This document shows positions 35,000 to 42,968 of a stretch of 64,000 nt of DNA, in pieces. A program made the translations under genes and the position numbers. Position 1 is the stretch's first letter; the number at the start of each line of letters is the position of its first letter. Location: the NCBI RefSeq assembly GCF_013343235.1, contig NZ_CP040094.1, positions 7,683,001 to 7,747,000 of the forward strand, given 5' to 3'. This DNA comes from Nostoc sp. TCL240-02 (GTDB lineage: Bacteria; Cyanobacteriota; Cyanobacteriia; Cyanobacteriales; Nostocaceae). A model generated the notes under the pieces. That model saw only the letters and a program-made list of their open reading frames with translations. It was not told the DNA's origin and searched no databases.

Positions 35000-35058
35000 T
35001 AAATATTGGGTAAGTTTTTCTTTAAATTTTGCTCTATCTACTGGATTTTGTTTATCCT

Positions 35059-35517
35059 TTAGATCATATTTAGCCCAAATATAACTATACTTTTTTTTCG
35101 CTTTAATATCCTCCTCACTTGAGAGCTACTTAAATCAATACCTGTTTTCTCGGTTAAATAAGTAGCTAATCTTTCTGCTGTCCATTTCCCAAATTCGTAA
35201 CCTAATGATGAGGGTTCTTGAGCAACAGTTTTTAATAAAAGTTCAATATATTCAGGAGTGGCTTTTCGCCAATGTTCGTACTCTCTTTTATTATGTAAGG
35301 TTTCTAAATTATCTGGATCTCCATGCATACACCAATATGCCACTGTTCTATGCGAACAGCCTAAAAATTTTGCAATTTCGTGTTGTGGCTTCCCATCATT
35401 TTGCAGAAGAATAATTAGAATTCTTTCCCTAATATGCGGTAGGTTGCTCTCTTTTAGAGCTTCCTGTAGCTTGCTGACTTGCTCCTGTGTTAAAAAGTTC
35501 TTGGCTGGTGGCGGCAT
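35059..35517 (-). CDS. IS630-family transposase, N-terminal helix-turn-helix frame
   Basis: 152 residues with a homeodomain-like helix-turn-helix (QHEIAKFLGCSHRTVAYWC) followed by a winged helix (TAERLATYLTEKTGIDLSSS). The frame ends shortly after the sequence RILKRKK, which is encoded by an A8 run; a -1 shift there continues into the DDE frame with normal family sequence. The same architecture is seen in the unrelated IS630 element at 12495, so frameshifting is a feature of both. Confidence 0.83.
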   Translation of the reverse strand: MPPPAKNFLTQEQVSKLQEALKESNLPHIRERILIILLQNDGKPQHEIAKFLGCSHRTVAYWCMHGDPDNLETLHNKREYEHWRKATPEYIELLLKTVAQEPSSLGYEFGKWTAERLATYLTEKTGIDLSSSQVRRILKRKKSIVIFGLNMI

Positions 35518-35680
35518 AGGTGCTTTGAAACGGCTTCATCTTCTTATTATGCAACTTAAGTACCGATTAGCTTACTGATGTCCCTTTCTCGGTGCTGTCT
35601 ATTATCTATTTACAGACTATACTGAAAGAGCTTTTTTGCCATCTCTCCAACTTTTCAAATAACCTCTTAAGAGAAATCAT

Positions 35681-36721
35681 ATGAATCTCTCTGGTAGCGA
35701 ATTAAGAAGGATAGTAAATGCCATTCTTAGTGCTTATCCCACTCAAGCGGATTTGGCAATGATGGTTCAGTTTGAATTAGAAGAAAATGTAGATGCGATC
35801 GCAGGAGGTGGTAATCTCACTCAGTTAGTATTTAATCTAGTGACAAAATGGGCAATTCCTAGAGGTAAAATCTCTCGTCTAATTATAGCCGCCTACGAAA
35901 CTAATCCTGGTAATCCTGAACTCAAAGAATTTTATGAGTCTGTGGTTTTCAAGAAACGGTTTATTGTGGATTCTTCTGTCAAAACTCAGGATTTTGGGCC
36001 CGATATTAGCTGGCGTGGAGAAAGCGATGAAATTCAACTGCAAAGTTGGTTACAACCTGAACCAGATTATTGGGATGTGGGATTTTTAAAACGAGCAATT
36101 GAACAATCGGCATCCGTCTGTCGCCTTGAAATTCCCTCTCGTAAGATTATGGGAACAGGAGTTTTAATTACCCCTAATAAAGTGTTAACTAATTATCATA
36201 TTGTAAAGTATAGTGAAGAAGATAATTTAGAAACTAATGTTTTAAATGCTGTCTTAAAATTTGGTTGTTTGACTTCTGATAATGGTCTAGAAACTCAAGG
36301 AAAATCTTTTAAATTAGATAGACAAAAGCCGATTTTATGCTTTAGCAAAACTGAAGATTTAGATTATATTTTATTACAAGTTGAGGCAAAAATTACTCAA
36401 GCAACCGACATAAAACCTGCTCGTTGGGATAGTCATAAATTACCTCTTGAAAAAATGAGACTTAGTGTGTTACAACATCCTGAAGGCGACTCAATGAAAT
36501 TATCAGTCAGTCAAGATGGTATTACAGGAGTTTATCAAAATAGTGGTTTAGTTCAATATGTCAATAAAACCGCTTTAGGTTCAAGTGGTTCCCCCTGTTT
36601 TGATGAAAATTGGTATTTAGTAGCCTTACATCATGCTCAAAGAGCAAAGACTTTTGGCTCAATTAGAGAAGGAATTTTATTTGTTTCTATTTATCAAGAA
36701 ATTAAAGATTTTTTAAATTAA
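35681..36721 (+). CDS. EAD1-trypsin-like serine protease (conflict-system effector)
   Basis: 346 residues. Residues 1-85 form an effector-associated domain of the EAD1 type (ELRRIVNAILSAYPTQADLA then VDAIAGGGNLTQLVFNLV). A trypsin-like protease follows from about residue 145 with an intact triad: His173 in TNYHIV, Asp228 in DLDYILLQV and Ser302 in GSSGSP. There is no signal peptide, so it acts in the cytoplasm. By family knowledge, EAD-proteases are recruited by EAD-bearing NTPases during infection or stress. The NTPase at 37364 starts with the same domain, so they likely pair by EAD-EAD contact. The start codon is only 13 bases from the IS5 relic end. Confidence 0.85.
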   Translation: MNLSGSELRRIVNAILSAYPTQADLAMMVQFELEENVDAIAGGGNLTQLVFNLVTKWAIPRGKISRLIIAAYETNPGNPELKEFYESVVFKKRFIVDSSVKTQDFGPDISWRGESDEIQLQSWLQPEPDYWDVGFLKRAIEQSASVCRLEIPSRKIMGTGVLITPNKVLTNYHIVKYSEEDNLETNVLNAVLKFGCLTSDNGLETQGKSFKLDRQKPILCFSKTEDLDYILLQVEAKITQATDIKPARWDSHKLPLEKMRLSVLQHPEGDSMKLSVSQDGITGVYQNSGLVQYVNKTALGSSGSPCFDENWYLVALHHAQRAKTFGSIREGILFVSIYQEIKDFLN

Positions 36722-36735
36722 TTAAAGGAGCTAAT

Positions 36736-37167
36736 ATGGGACGGAGAATTATCACAAGTCAGCTAGAAGCAAAGGGCGAAGAAGGAAAATTAGATAGCTA
36801 CTTTGAGAAATTAATTAAGTATGTTCCAACCGAAATTGTAGGTGGTTGGATTGCGACTACTGGACTGATTAAAGGTGCTATTAACATACCAATAAATACT
36901 ATTTTATGGATTTTATTGGTTATCTTTACTGGACTGACCGCTCTTTATATTCTTAAGCAAACCTCTGAGCCGAAAAAGCCCTTAGCTCTTAAACAAACTG
37001 GCATTTCTACTATTGCTTTTATAGTTTGGGTATTTGCTTTAGGAGAACCTTTTGATTCTTTAAGTTTTTATAATCCTGTCTATGGGTCAATTCTGTTGAT
37101 TTTGTATAATTTAACTATTCCTTTAATTAATCCTGTTGAAAATGGCAAAAAAAATAGTATTTCGTAG
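36736..37167 (+). CDS. small multi-span membrane protein within the conflict cassette
   Basis: 143 residues. A conserved-looking amphipathic N-terminal motif, LDSYFEKLIKYVPTEIVGGW, leads into about four membrane helices (TILWILLVIFTGLTALYIL, ISTIAFIVWVFALG and SILLILYNLTIPLI among them). I have seen this start pattern in small membrane proteins of unknown function, but cannot name a family. It lies 14 bases after the EAD-protease gene with an AAAGGAG ribosome-binding site six bases before its ATG, so it belongs to the same operon. A membrane-damaging effector or an anchor for the NACHT protein is possible; both are inference. Confidence 0.65.
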   Translation: MGRRIITSQLEAKGEEGKLDSYFEKLIKYVPTEIVGGWIATTGLIKGAINIPINTILWILLVIFTGLTALYILKQTSEPKKPLALKQTGISTIAFIVWVFALGEPFDSLSFYNPVYGSILLILYNLTIPLINPVENGKKNSIS

Positions 37168-37363
37168 TCACAAAAATTAGGAGTAAATGTACTAAAAAGC
37201 TAAAAATGATGCAGAATGAAAATTGTTATTACAACTTTCCTAACTATTATCTAATAAATTATTAGAAAGCATTATTAATGATTCTTCAGAAGAATCGAAT
37301 ATTGGGAGAAAAATTTATAAGTTTAGGATTATTAAACAATTAGTTTTATCTGGAAATTAAATT

Positions 37364-40300
37364 ATGAAGTTATCGGGTGATGATTGTCAAAAATTAGTAA
37401 AAGCTATGCTCCAAGCTTATCCAAGTAAAAGTGATTTGGAGCAAATAGTAAGATTTGAGTTAAGTGAATCTTTAGATGAAATTGCCGCAGGTCAAACAAC
37501 TAGAGAGATTATTTTTAATCTGATTACTTGGGCGGAAGCTAGAGGAAAATTAAAAATTTTACTGGAAGCAATTTGTCAAGATCGTCCTGAAAATTTTGAG
37601 TTACAAAAAACTGCTGAAGAATTGTTAAAAAAATTAAATCCTCTTACCAAAAAATCTCATAAGCAACAATTAAATGATCGAGAACAATTAATCGAAAATG
37701 TTAATAGTGAATTAATAGCTCGGTTTCAATATTCTCTCGATAGTATTAATCCCATCAATTTAAGAAAAGAAGAACAACCGCTTCAAGTCAAAAGGACTTA
37801 TTATGTTGAAATCAAAGGAGCTAATCTTAGCAATCATTCCTTATCTCCTAATATTGATATTTTAGATATATTTAACGAAGAAAGAGTTAATGGCAGATTA
37901 TTAATTTTAGGAAACCCTGGTTCTGGGAAAACTACAACTTTATTAGATTTAGCAAGAAAACTTCTGACTTTAGCAAAAGAAAACGAACAAAATCTTATTC
38001 CAGTTATTTTTAACTTAGCAGATTGGAAACCAGAAACACAAGATATTAATATTTTTATATCTATCTTACAAAAAAGGTTTCAGTTTATTCCCTGGTTCAA
38101 ACTCTCAAAAATACAAGAAGATATTAACATTCAAGACTGGCTGATTGAACAACTTCAACAAAAGTATCTTGTTCCTCGTAAAATTGGGGTAGAATTTCTA
38201 AAGACAACGAATAATTTAGTTTTTCTTTTGGATGGTTTGGATGAGTTAGAACTTAAAAGACAGGAAAAGTGTATTTTAGCATTAAATCAGTTTTTTTCGA
38301 TAAATAATCGAGGTGTTATTTGTTGTCGCCAGGAAGAATATGAGAGTTATCATCAGAAATTAACCTTAAATAGTGCAGTAAGTTTACAGGAGTTAACTAA
38401 TCAACAAATAGAGAATTATTTAGCTGAATTAAACTTTGAATTTCTTTGGCAAGATATTCAAGGTGATGATAGTCTATTAGCTTTAGCTAAGTCTCCTTTA
38501 TTATTAAGGATGATAGCTTTAGCTTATCGGAATATTTCTTTTGCAGATTGGCGTAGATGTGAAACTTCACAGGCACGATTAAACTATTTGTTTGATGCTT
38601 ATACTGAGCGGATGTTGAATAGAGATTTGGGTAAAAGGTGGCAGTATAAATCCTATAGTCAACGGCAGACTAAAGAGTATTTAGCTTTTTTAGCACAAAT
38701 TTTAAAACAAGAAGCGCGAACAGAATTTTTAATTGAAAATATCCAGCCAAATTGGTTAATTAATGAAAATCAAAAAAAAATTTATTCATTAGGACTGTAT
38801 TTGACTCAAGGTGCTTTTGTGGGAACTTTTCTCGGATGCATTATAAATGGAATTATTTTTGTTTTATTTAAACAACAAAATTTTTTAGCAACTACTATCT
38901 CAATTATTGTGGGAATTATTTTCGCTTTATCCACTTATTTTAATTATCAAGAAGTTAAAGTTGCCTCTCCTATTAAGTTTTCTTTAAAAGGAATAATTGA
39001 TCATACAATATTAGTAACATTAATATTTTTAGGAGTTTTCGGATATTTAATGGATGGATGGCTAGGCCTAAGAAATACGGTGATAATAGGAGCTATATCA
39101 TGTATTGCTTTTTATACTTTTACTTCAGAAGCACAAATTACATCTACTGGAATGCAAACCGCTAATCAAGGGATTTATCAATCATTAAAAAATTCTATTT
39201 TAGTTTTCATAATAACTTGCTTTTTATATACTCTATTGTGGGTATTTTTAGGTAATAACTACAATATGATGGGATATGTAGTAACAAGCTTATCACTAGG
39301 AATATTTGCTGCAGATTGTTTCGGTTTATATGCAGTCATTAAACATAGCTTGTTACGTTTAATTTTATCGCAAGGAGGGTATATCCCCTATAACTATGCT
39401 AGGTTTTTAGATTATGCAACTACTCGTCTCTTTTTACAAAGAATTGGTGGACGCTATCGGTTTATGCATGACCTTTTACGAGAATATTTTGCTGGTAATT
39501 GGTCAAATAATAAATGTTTATATACTCTTAACCAACATACTCAACCAATCCAAAAAATTATTATTGATTCAAATGGTGATTTTTTTGTTAGTGCTAGTTA
39601 TGATGGAACTATAAAAGTTTGGGATTTAGCAACTGGAAAACTATGCTATAATTTAACTAAACAACATTTAATGGATAATCCGGATGATACCGGATTAACA
39701 AGAATAGCAATCAGTTTTCAATTACAACAACTGATTAGCTGCCGTAATGATGGTATTATTAATATTCGAGATTTAAACAGTTTAGAATTAATATATTCTT
39801 TTCCCAAATATTCTGACTGTATTTGGAGAGTAGCCACTAGCTCAAACGGAAGAATTTTAGCGGTGGGGGCTGAAGATGGAAAAATATTTATTTATAATTT
39901 AGCACAACGAGAGCTTATACATACTTTATCTGGACATAATAAAGCTATTACATTTTTAGCATTTAGCCCAGATGGAAGTCTTCTTATTAGTGGTTATCTT
40001 TCAGGGATTAATATAAAAATTTGGGACATCACAACAGGTAAATTGAAATATACTTTACGAGGTAACTTAGGACGCTCTATTTTACAAACTCTGCGTCCTT
40101 GGCTTAATAAAATCAGTATTTCTAGGTCAGGAACAATATATGCTGTTACTTTTACACCCGATGGTGATACTTTAATTACTGGAAGTGCCGGAAATGGGAT
40201 TGAATTTTGGCATCCTGAAACGAGACAAAAATTAAAACAATTAATCGGACAATCCAATTGGATCAATTCCCTTGTAGTGAGTCCTGATGGAGAAATGTTA

Positions 40301-41047
40301 GCAGGTGGAACAGGAGAAGGAGCGATTGAATTATGGCATATAAAAACTGGCAAATTATTAGCTAGTCTGCAAGGACATACAGATTCAGTAGAAAGTTTAA
40401 TGTTTAGTCCCGATGGTCAAAGATTAGTGAGTGGTAGTGACGATAAAACAATTCGGATTTGGCAAATTGCTCCTATAGCAGAGCAAATTACCATATCATC
40501 AACTATTAAAACTCAATCTTCTTCGATTCCTTGGGCAAAAATTATCCCATTTTTAATGGTTATCTTAACTGCTATCTATGTCTTTTTTATTGTGTTCTTT
40601 ACCCCTGTTATTCTTGAATCAGATCCAGTCGGAGCAATGTCCCCGACATTTCAATATGATGAATTAATTATTACAGATCGTCTTTCTTATAAATTTAAGC
40701 CACCTCAAAGAGGAGATGTGGTTATTTTCAATGAAACTCCTGGTATGATAAAAAATGGCCATCATAGTTATGGTGAATTTTATCGCCGAGTGCTTGGACT
40801 TCCGAGGGAATTAGTTAGAGTGAAGGATGGTAAAGTTTATATTGATAACAAAGAACTAAAAACTTTTAAAATTGCTAAAGATAGAAAAGAATTTATCAAA
40901 CTTCCCAAAAATACCTATATGGTGATAGCCGATAATCCTAATTATAATAGCTCTGAACCTTCTTTAATCACCGTTGATCAAGATTATATTAAAGGTCGAG
41001 TAATTTATTGTTTATTTCCATGTCAACACTTTGAGGAAATTAAGTAA
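37364..41047 (+). CDS. EAD1-NACHT-membrane-WD40-signal-peptidase-like fusion protein
   Basis: 1227 residues. EAD1 (1-88) is followed by a NACHT NTPase with Walker A GNPGSGKTT (183-191) and Walker B LLDGLDELE (288-296). About six membrane helices lie at 480-690, then seven WD40 repeats (about 715-1045), one propeller. A final membrane helix (about 1059-1083) leads into a type I signal-peptidase-like domain (1083-1227). In that domain the nucleophile motif reads GAMSPT (Ala1091 instead of Ser) and the general-base motif reads YRRVLGLP (Arg1141 instead of Lys), so it should be catalytically dead. The likely role is a STAND-type sensor that assembles with the EAD-protease. AT-rich, with no HIP1 site noticed. 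Confidence 0.88.
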   Translation: MKLSGDDCQKLVKAMLQAYPSKSDLEQIVRFELSESLDEIAAGQTTREIIFNLITWAEARGKLKILLEAICQDRPENFELQKTAEELLKKLNPLTKKSHKQQLNDREQLIENVNSELIARFQYSLDSINPINLRKEEQPLQVKRTYYVEIKGANLSNHSLSPNIDILDIFNEERVNGRLLILGNPGSGKTTTLLDLARKLLTLAKENEQNLIPVIFNLADWKPETQDINIFISILQKRFQFIPWFKLSKIQEDINIQDWLIEQLQQKYLVPRKIGVEFLKTTNNLVFLLDGLDELELKRQEKCILALNQFFSINNRGVICCRQEEYESYHQKLTLNSAVSLQELTNQQIENYLAELNFEFLWQDIQGDDSLLALAKSPLLLRMIALAYRNISFADWRRCETSQARLNYLFDAYTERMLNRDLGKRWQYKSYSQRQTKEYLAFLAQILKQEARTEFLIENIQPNWLINENQKKIYSLGLYLTQGAFVGTFLGCIINGIIFVLFKQQNFLATTISIIVGIIFALSTYFNYQEVKVASPIKFSLKGIIDHTILVTLIFLGVFGYLMDGWLGLRNTVIIGAISCIAFYTFTSEAQITSTGMQTANQGIYQSLKNSILVFIITCFLYTLLWVFLGNNYNMMGYVVTSLSLGIFAADCFGLYAVIKHSLLRLILSQGGYIPYNYARFLDYATTRLFLQRIGGRYRFMHDLLREYFAGNWSNNKCLYTLNQHTQPIQKIIIDSNGDFFVSASYDGTIKVWDLATGKLCYNLTKQHLMDNPDDTGLTRIAISFQLQQLISCRNDGIINIRDLNSLELIYSFPKYSDCIWRVATSSNGRILAVGAEDGKIFIYNLAQRELIHTLSGHNKAITFLAFSPDGSLLISGYLSGINIKIWDITTGKLKYTLRGNLGRSILQTLRPWLNKISISRSGTIYAVTFTPDGDTLITGSAGNGIEFWHPETRQKLKQLIGQSNWINSLVVSPDGEMLAGGTGEGAIELWHIKTGKLLASLQGHTDSVESLMFSPDGQRLVSGSDDKTIRIWQIAPIAEQITISSTIKTQSSSIPWAKIIPFLMVILTAIYVFFIVFFTPVILESDPVGAMSPTFQYDELIITDRLSYKFKPPQRGDVVIFNETPGMIKNGHHSYGEFYRRVLGLPRELVRVKDGKVYIDNKELKTFKIAKDRKEFIKLPKNTYMVIADNPNYNSSEPSLITVDQDYIKGRVIYCLFPCQHFEEIK

Positions 41048-41170
41048 GGGTTATTTTAGATATCTTAGATATTGCACCTAACGCGATAAACACTGGATGC
41101 GTAAATTAAAGGTTGTTTGAAAAGTCTAACAGGTTGTAAAAAAGCTCTCTCAGTATAAGCTGTGAATAGA

Positions 41171-41273
41171 TACAGCGCTTCCGGCTATTATACAATACAG
41201 TTTTCCTCTTGCCCCTCTCCTATCATAGCTTTCAGCTTTGATGATGTACCTCATAACCGCCGGAAGTGCTGTA
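41171..41273. mobile_element. about 100-bp TA-flanked MITE inside the IS5 relic
   Basis: TACAGCGCTTCCGGC and GCCGGAAGTGCTGTA are near-perfect inverted repeats. The other IS5 copy in this window has an uninterrupted site (GATAATAGACAGCACC) where this copy has GATA, the insert, then ATATACAGCACC. That gives both the borders and the TA target duplication, as expected for a Tc1/IS630-type MITE. Confidence 0.8.
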
Positions 41274-41296
41274 ATATACAGCACCAAGAGAGCAAC

Positions 41297-41413
41297 ATGA
41301 GTAAAGCATACCCCAGTAATCTGATCCGCACCCAATATGAATTTCCTAGTGAGATGATTCCAGAACCGAAACCTGGGGTTGGAAATGTGAAGTCGAATGG
41401 GATCTATTTATGA
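41297..41413 (+). pseudogene. N-terminal fragment of IS5-family transposase
   Basis: ATG at 41297 starts MSKAYPSNLIRTQYEFPSEM and continues to IPEPKPG before losing family character and stopping at 41413. The opening is that of DUF4096-type IS5 transposases. Only about 35 of the expected 130 or more residues of the first frame remain. Confidence 0.75.
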
Positions 41414-41527
41414 TGAAAAGTTTAAATTTCGGTTCAAATTTGGGGACAACGGTATGAGAAGATACATCCTTGGCAAGCATTGCGGCTAATCCATTTAAAT
41501 ACCGAAGAAAAGCAAAGAACAAGAATA

Positions 41528-42589
41528 ATGGCTCAAAACTTTCATGACAATTCCCAAGTTTCCTCAGAGATGTCAACTGCTATCAGTCGTACAGCAAAGC
41601 CAAGTTCTGAGTTCTACTCTATTTTTTCGGAAGAAGAAATTTTAGGAATCATCTTTGCTTTAGAAATCAGACGAGAAATCCCATTAAAGTATTCTTATAA
41701 AGGGAGAGGCGCAAAAATATGGGATGATTTTTACCAAAAATATATCATTCCTAGATGGTATCGAACATCTAATGTAGAAATTGAGCTTTTAAAGAATAAC
41801 TTTAAATACTTTAATGACAAAATTCAAAATGGTAATAAAATCAATATAGTAGATGTTGGTGCAGGAAATTCCTATCCAGTTAAAGACTTTGTTCAAAGAC
41901 TTAATAAGTTGGATAAAGTCAATAAATATGTTGCCTTAGATATTAGTGAAGAATTACTGAAATTATCAAAAAATAATTTTAAGAAATGGTTTCCTAAAGT
42001 TGAATTTATCAGTTCCACAATTGATATAGAAAATAATTTTGTCCCACAAACCTTATTTCAAAATAAAGCTGATCTTGAAATTGACAATACAGCAAAAATA
42101 TTTTTACACTTAGGCGTTACTATTGGAAATCATCAAAATAGAGATGAGGTATTTAAAAACTTTAGAGAGAGCATGGGCAAAAATGATTTCTTAGTGTTCA
42201 CTAATGAAATTGGCTCTAACTCTAAATGGGATGGAAACGTCAGAGGTGGCTGTAAGTATCACGTAGAAGAAATATATGGATGGGTTAAAAACAAGATTGG
42301 GATTGAATCTGAAGATTGTGAATTGGTGAGAAAGTATGATTTAAAAACCGATAGTATAGTTGCTAATATGAGATTCAATCATGATTACACTATAAATTTC
42401 AGTTGGATAGGTATAGATAAAAAGGTTGAAATCTCTGAAGGTGAAGAAATTACTATTTGGCGACATCATAAATATGAAATGCCTAAACTTTTGCAAGAAC
42501 TAGAACGTTCTGGATTGCAACTTATTCAATATAGTACTGACAAGTACAAATCACATATCATGGTAATTTGTAAGGTTGCCAGTAACTAA
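41528..42589 (+). CDS. EgtD-like histidine-type SAM methyltransferase domain protein
   Basis: 353 residues from ATG 41528 (the frame extends to TTG 41480 without support). NIVDVGAGNSYPVKDFVQRL is the SAM motif I of the Methyltransf_33/EgtD group, followed by YVALDISEELLKLSKNNF. IFLHLGVTIGNHQNRDEVF corresponds to the EgtD-type LGxTLGN segment. EgtD proper trimethylates histidine for ergothioneine; no EgtB partner is here, so this may be a relative with another amino-acid substrate. The N-terminal hundred residues are unusual. The gene is AT-rich and lies just beyond the IS5 relic, suggesting transfer. A strong terminator follows. Confidence 0.75.
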   Translation: MAQNFHDNSQVSSEMSTAISRTAKPSSEFYSIFSEEEILGIIFALEIRREIPLKYSYKGRGAKIWDDFYQKYIIPRWYRTSNVEIELLKNNFKYFNDKIQNGNKINIVDVGAGNSYPVKDFVQRLNKLDKVNKYVALDISEELLKLSKNNFKKWFPKVEFISSTIDIENNFVPQTLFQNKADLEIDNTAKIFLHLGVTIGNHQNRDEVFKNFRESMGKNDFLVFTNEIGSNSKWDGNVRGGCKYHVEEIYGWVKNKIGIESEDCELVRKYDLKTDSIVANMRFNHDYTINFSWIGIDKKVEISEGEEITIWRHHKYEMPKLLQELERSGLQLIQYSTDKYKSHIMVICKVASN

Positions 42590-42615
42590 CCTTTTCAATT
42601 ACACTTTGCGGTGTC

Positions 42616-42650
42616 TAGATTCCCGACTTTTTTGAGAAGTCGGGAATCTA
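42616..42650 (+). terminator. terminator after the EgtD-like gene
   Basis: TAGATTCCCGACTT and AAGTCGGGAATCTA are a perfect 14-base inverted repeat around a seven-base loop, 26 bases after the stop codon, followed by ACTTTTC. It is nearly symmetrical and may also serve the minus strand. Confidence 0.8.
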
Positions 42651-42755
42651 ACTTTTCACGAATGATTTACGACTGCTATAGATCCGATTATGGCAGATGG
42701 TATCAAATATTTCTGATGACACTAAAAAATCAGTTTGACTTGGTTTTTGCATCAA

Positions 42756-42968
42756 TTAAATATACATCAAACGTGGTCTAGGTTGAGGAACTGAACGCCC
42801 TAAATCTTTAGCCGTTGCTATCCATTGCTGCATAACTAATTCTACATTATGTAGGGCTTCTTGATAAGTATCACCGTCAGCAGCACAGCCTGATAATTCT
42901 GGTACTTCAGCAATAAAGGCTTGATCTAATTCACTCCAGTAGAGAATAATTTCATACCGAAACATCAT
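42756..42968 (-). CDS. hicB: HicB-family antitoxin
   Basis: 70 residues with the HicB partial RNase-H-like fold: YEIILYWSELDQAFIAEVPE, then LSGCAADGDTYQEALHNVE and a short C-terminal strand. HicB proteins neutralise the HicA mRNA interferase and often repress the operon. The usual C-terminal DNA-binding extension is absent, as in short HicB forms. Its start overlaps the end of the upstream HicA-like gene by 17 bases, so the pair is co-translated. Confidence 0.85.
   Translation of the reverse strand: MMFRYEIILYWSELDQAFIAEVPELSGCAADGDTYQEALHNVELVMQQWIATAKDLGRSVPQPRPRLMYI

Larger units (their letters stand above)
34381..35572 (-). mobile_element. IS630-family element nested in the IS5 relic
   Basis: About 1192 bp. 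The termini AGCTAATCGGCATTCAAGCT (left) and AGCTAATCGGTACTTAAGTT (reverse complement of the right) are inverted repeats. A TA dinucleotide flanks each side (34379-34380 and 35573-35574). Excision in thought rejoins the host IS5 transposase start exactly, which proves the insertion point. Its transposase lies on the minus strand in two frames. Confidence 0.9.
34069..35667 (-). mobile_element. internally deleted IS5-type element, carrying two nested insertions
   Basis: The ends are inverted repeats: AGAGGTTGTTTGAAAAGTT at 34069 and, as reverse complement, AGAGGTTATTTGAAAAGTT ending at 35667, with TA on both outer sides. On the minus strand the sequence inside the right end matches the left end of the relic at 41108 and includes the first codons of the same transposase, split by the IS630 insertion. 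Removing the IS630 element restores CAGTAAAGCATACCCCAGC, the counterpart of GAGTAAAGCATACCCCAGT at 41299. Without its guests the element is only about 214 bp, so it is defective. Confidence 0.75.
41108..41413 (+). mobile_element. truncated IS5-type element, right flank of the conflict cassette
   Basis: Starts AAAGGTTGTTTGAAAAGTC, the terminal repeat also found at 34069 and 35667, in the opposite orientation to the copy at 35667. It carries the start of the transposase and is cut off near 41413. With the relic at 34069-35667 it brackets the three-gene cassette between two facing left ends. Confidence 0.75.
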
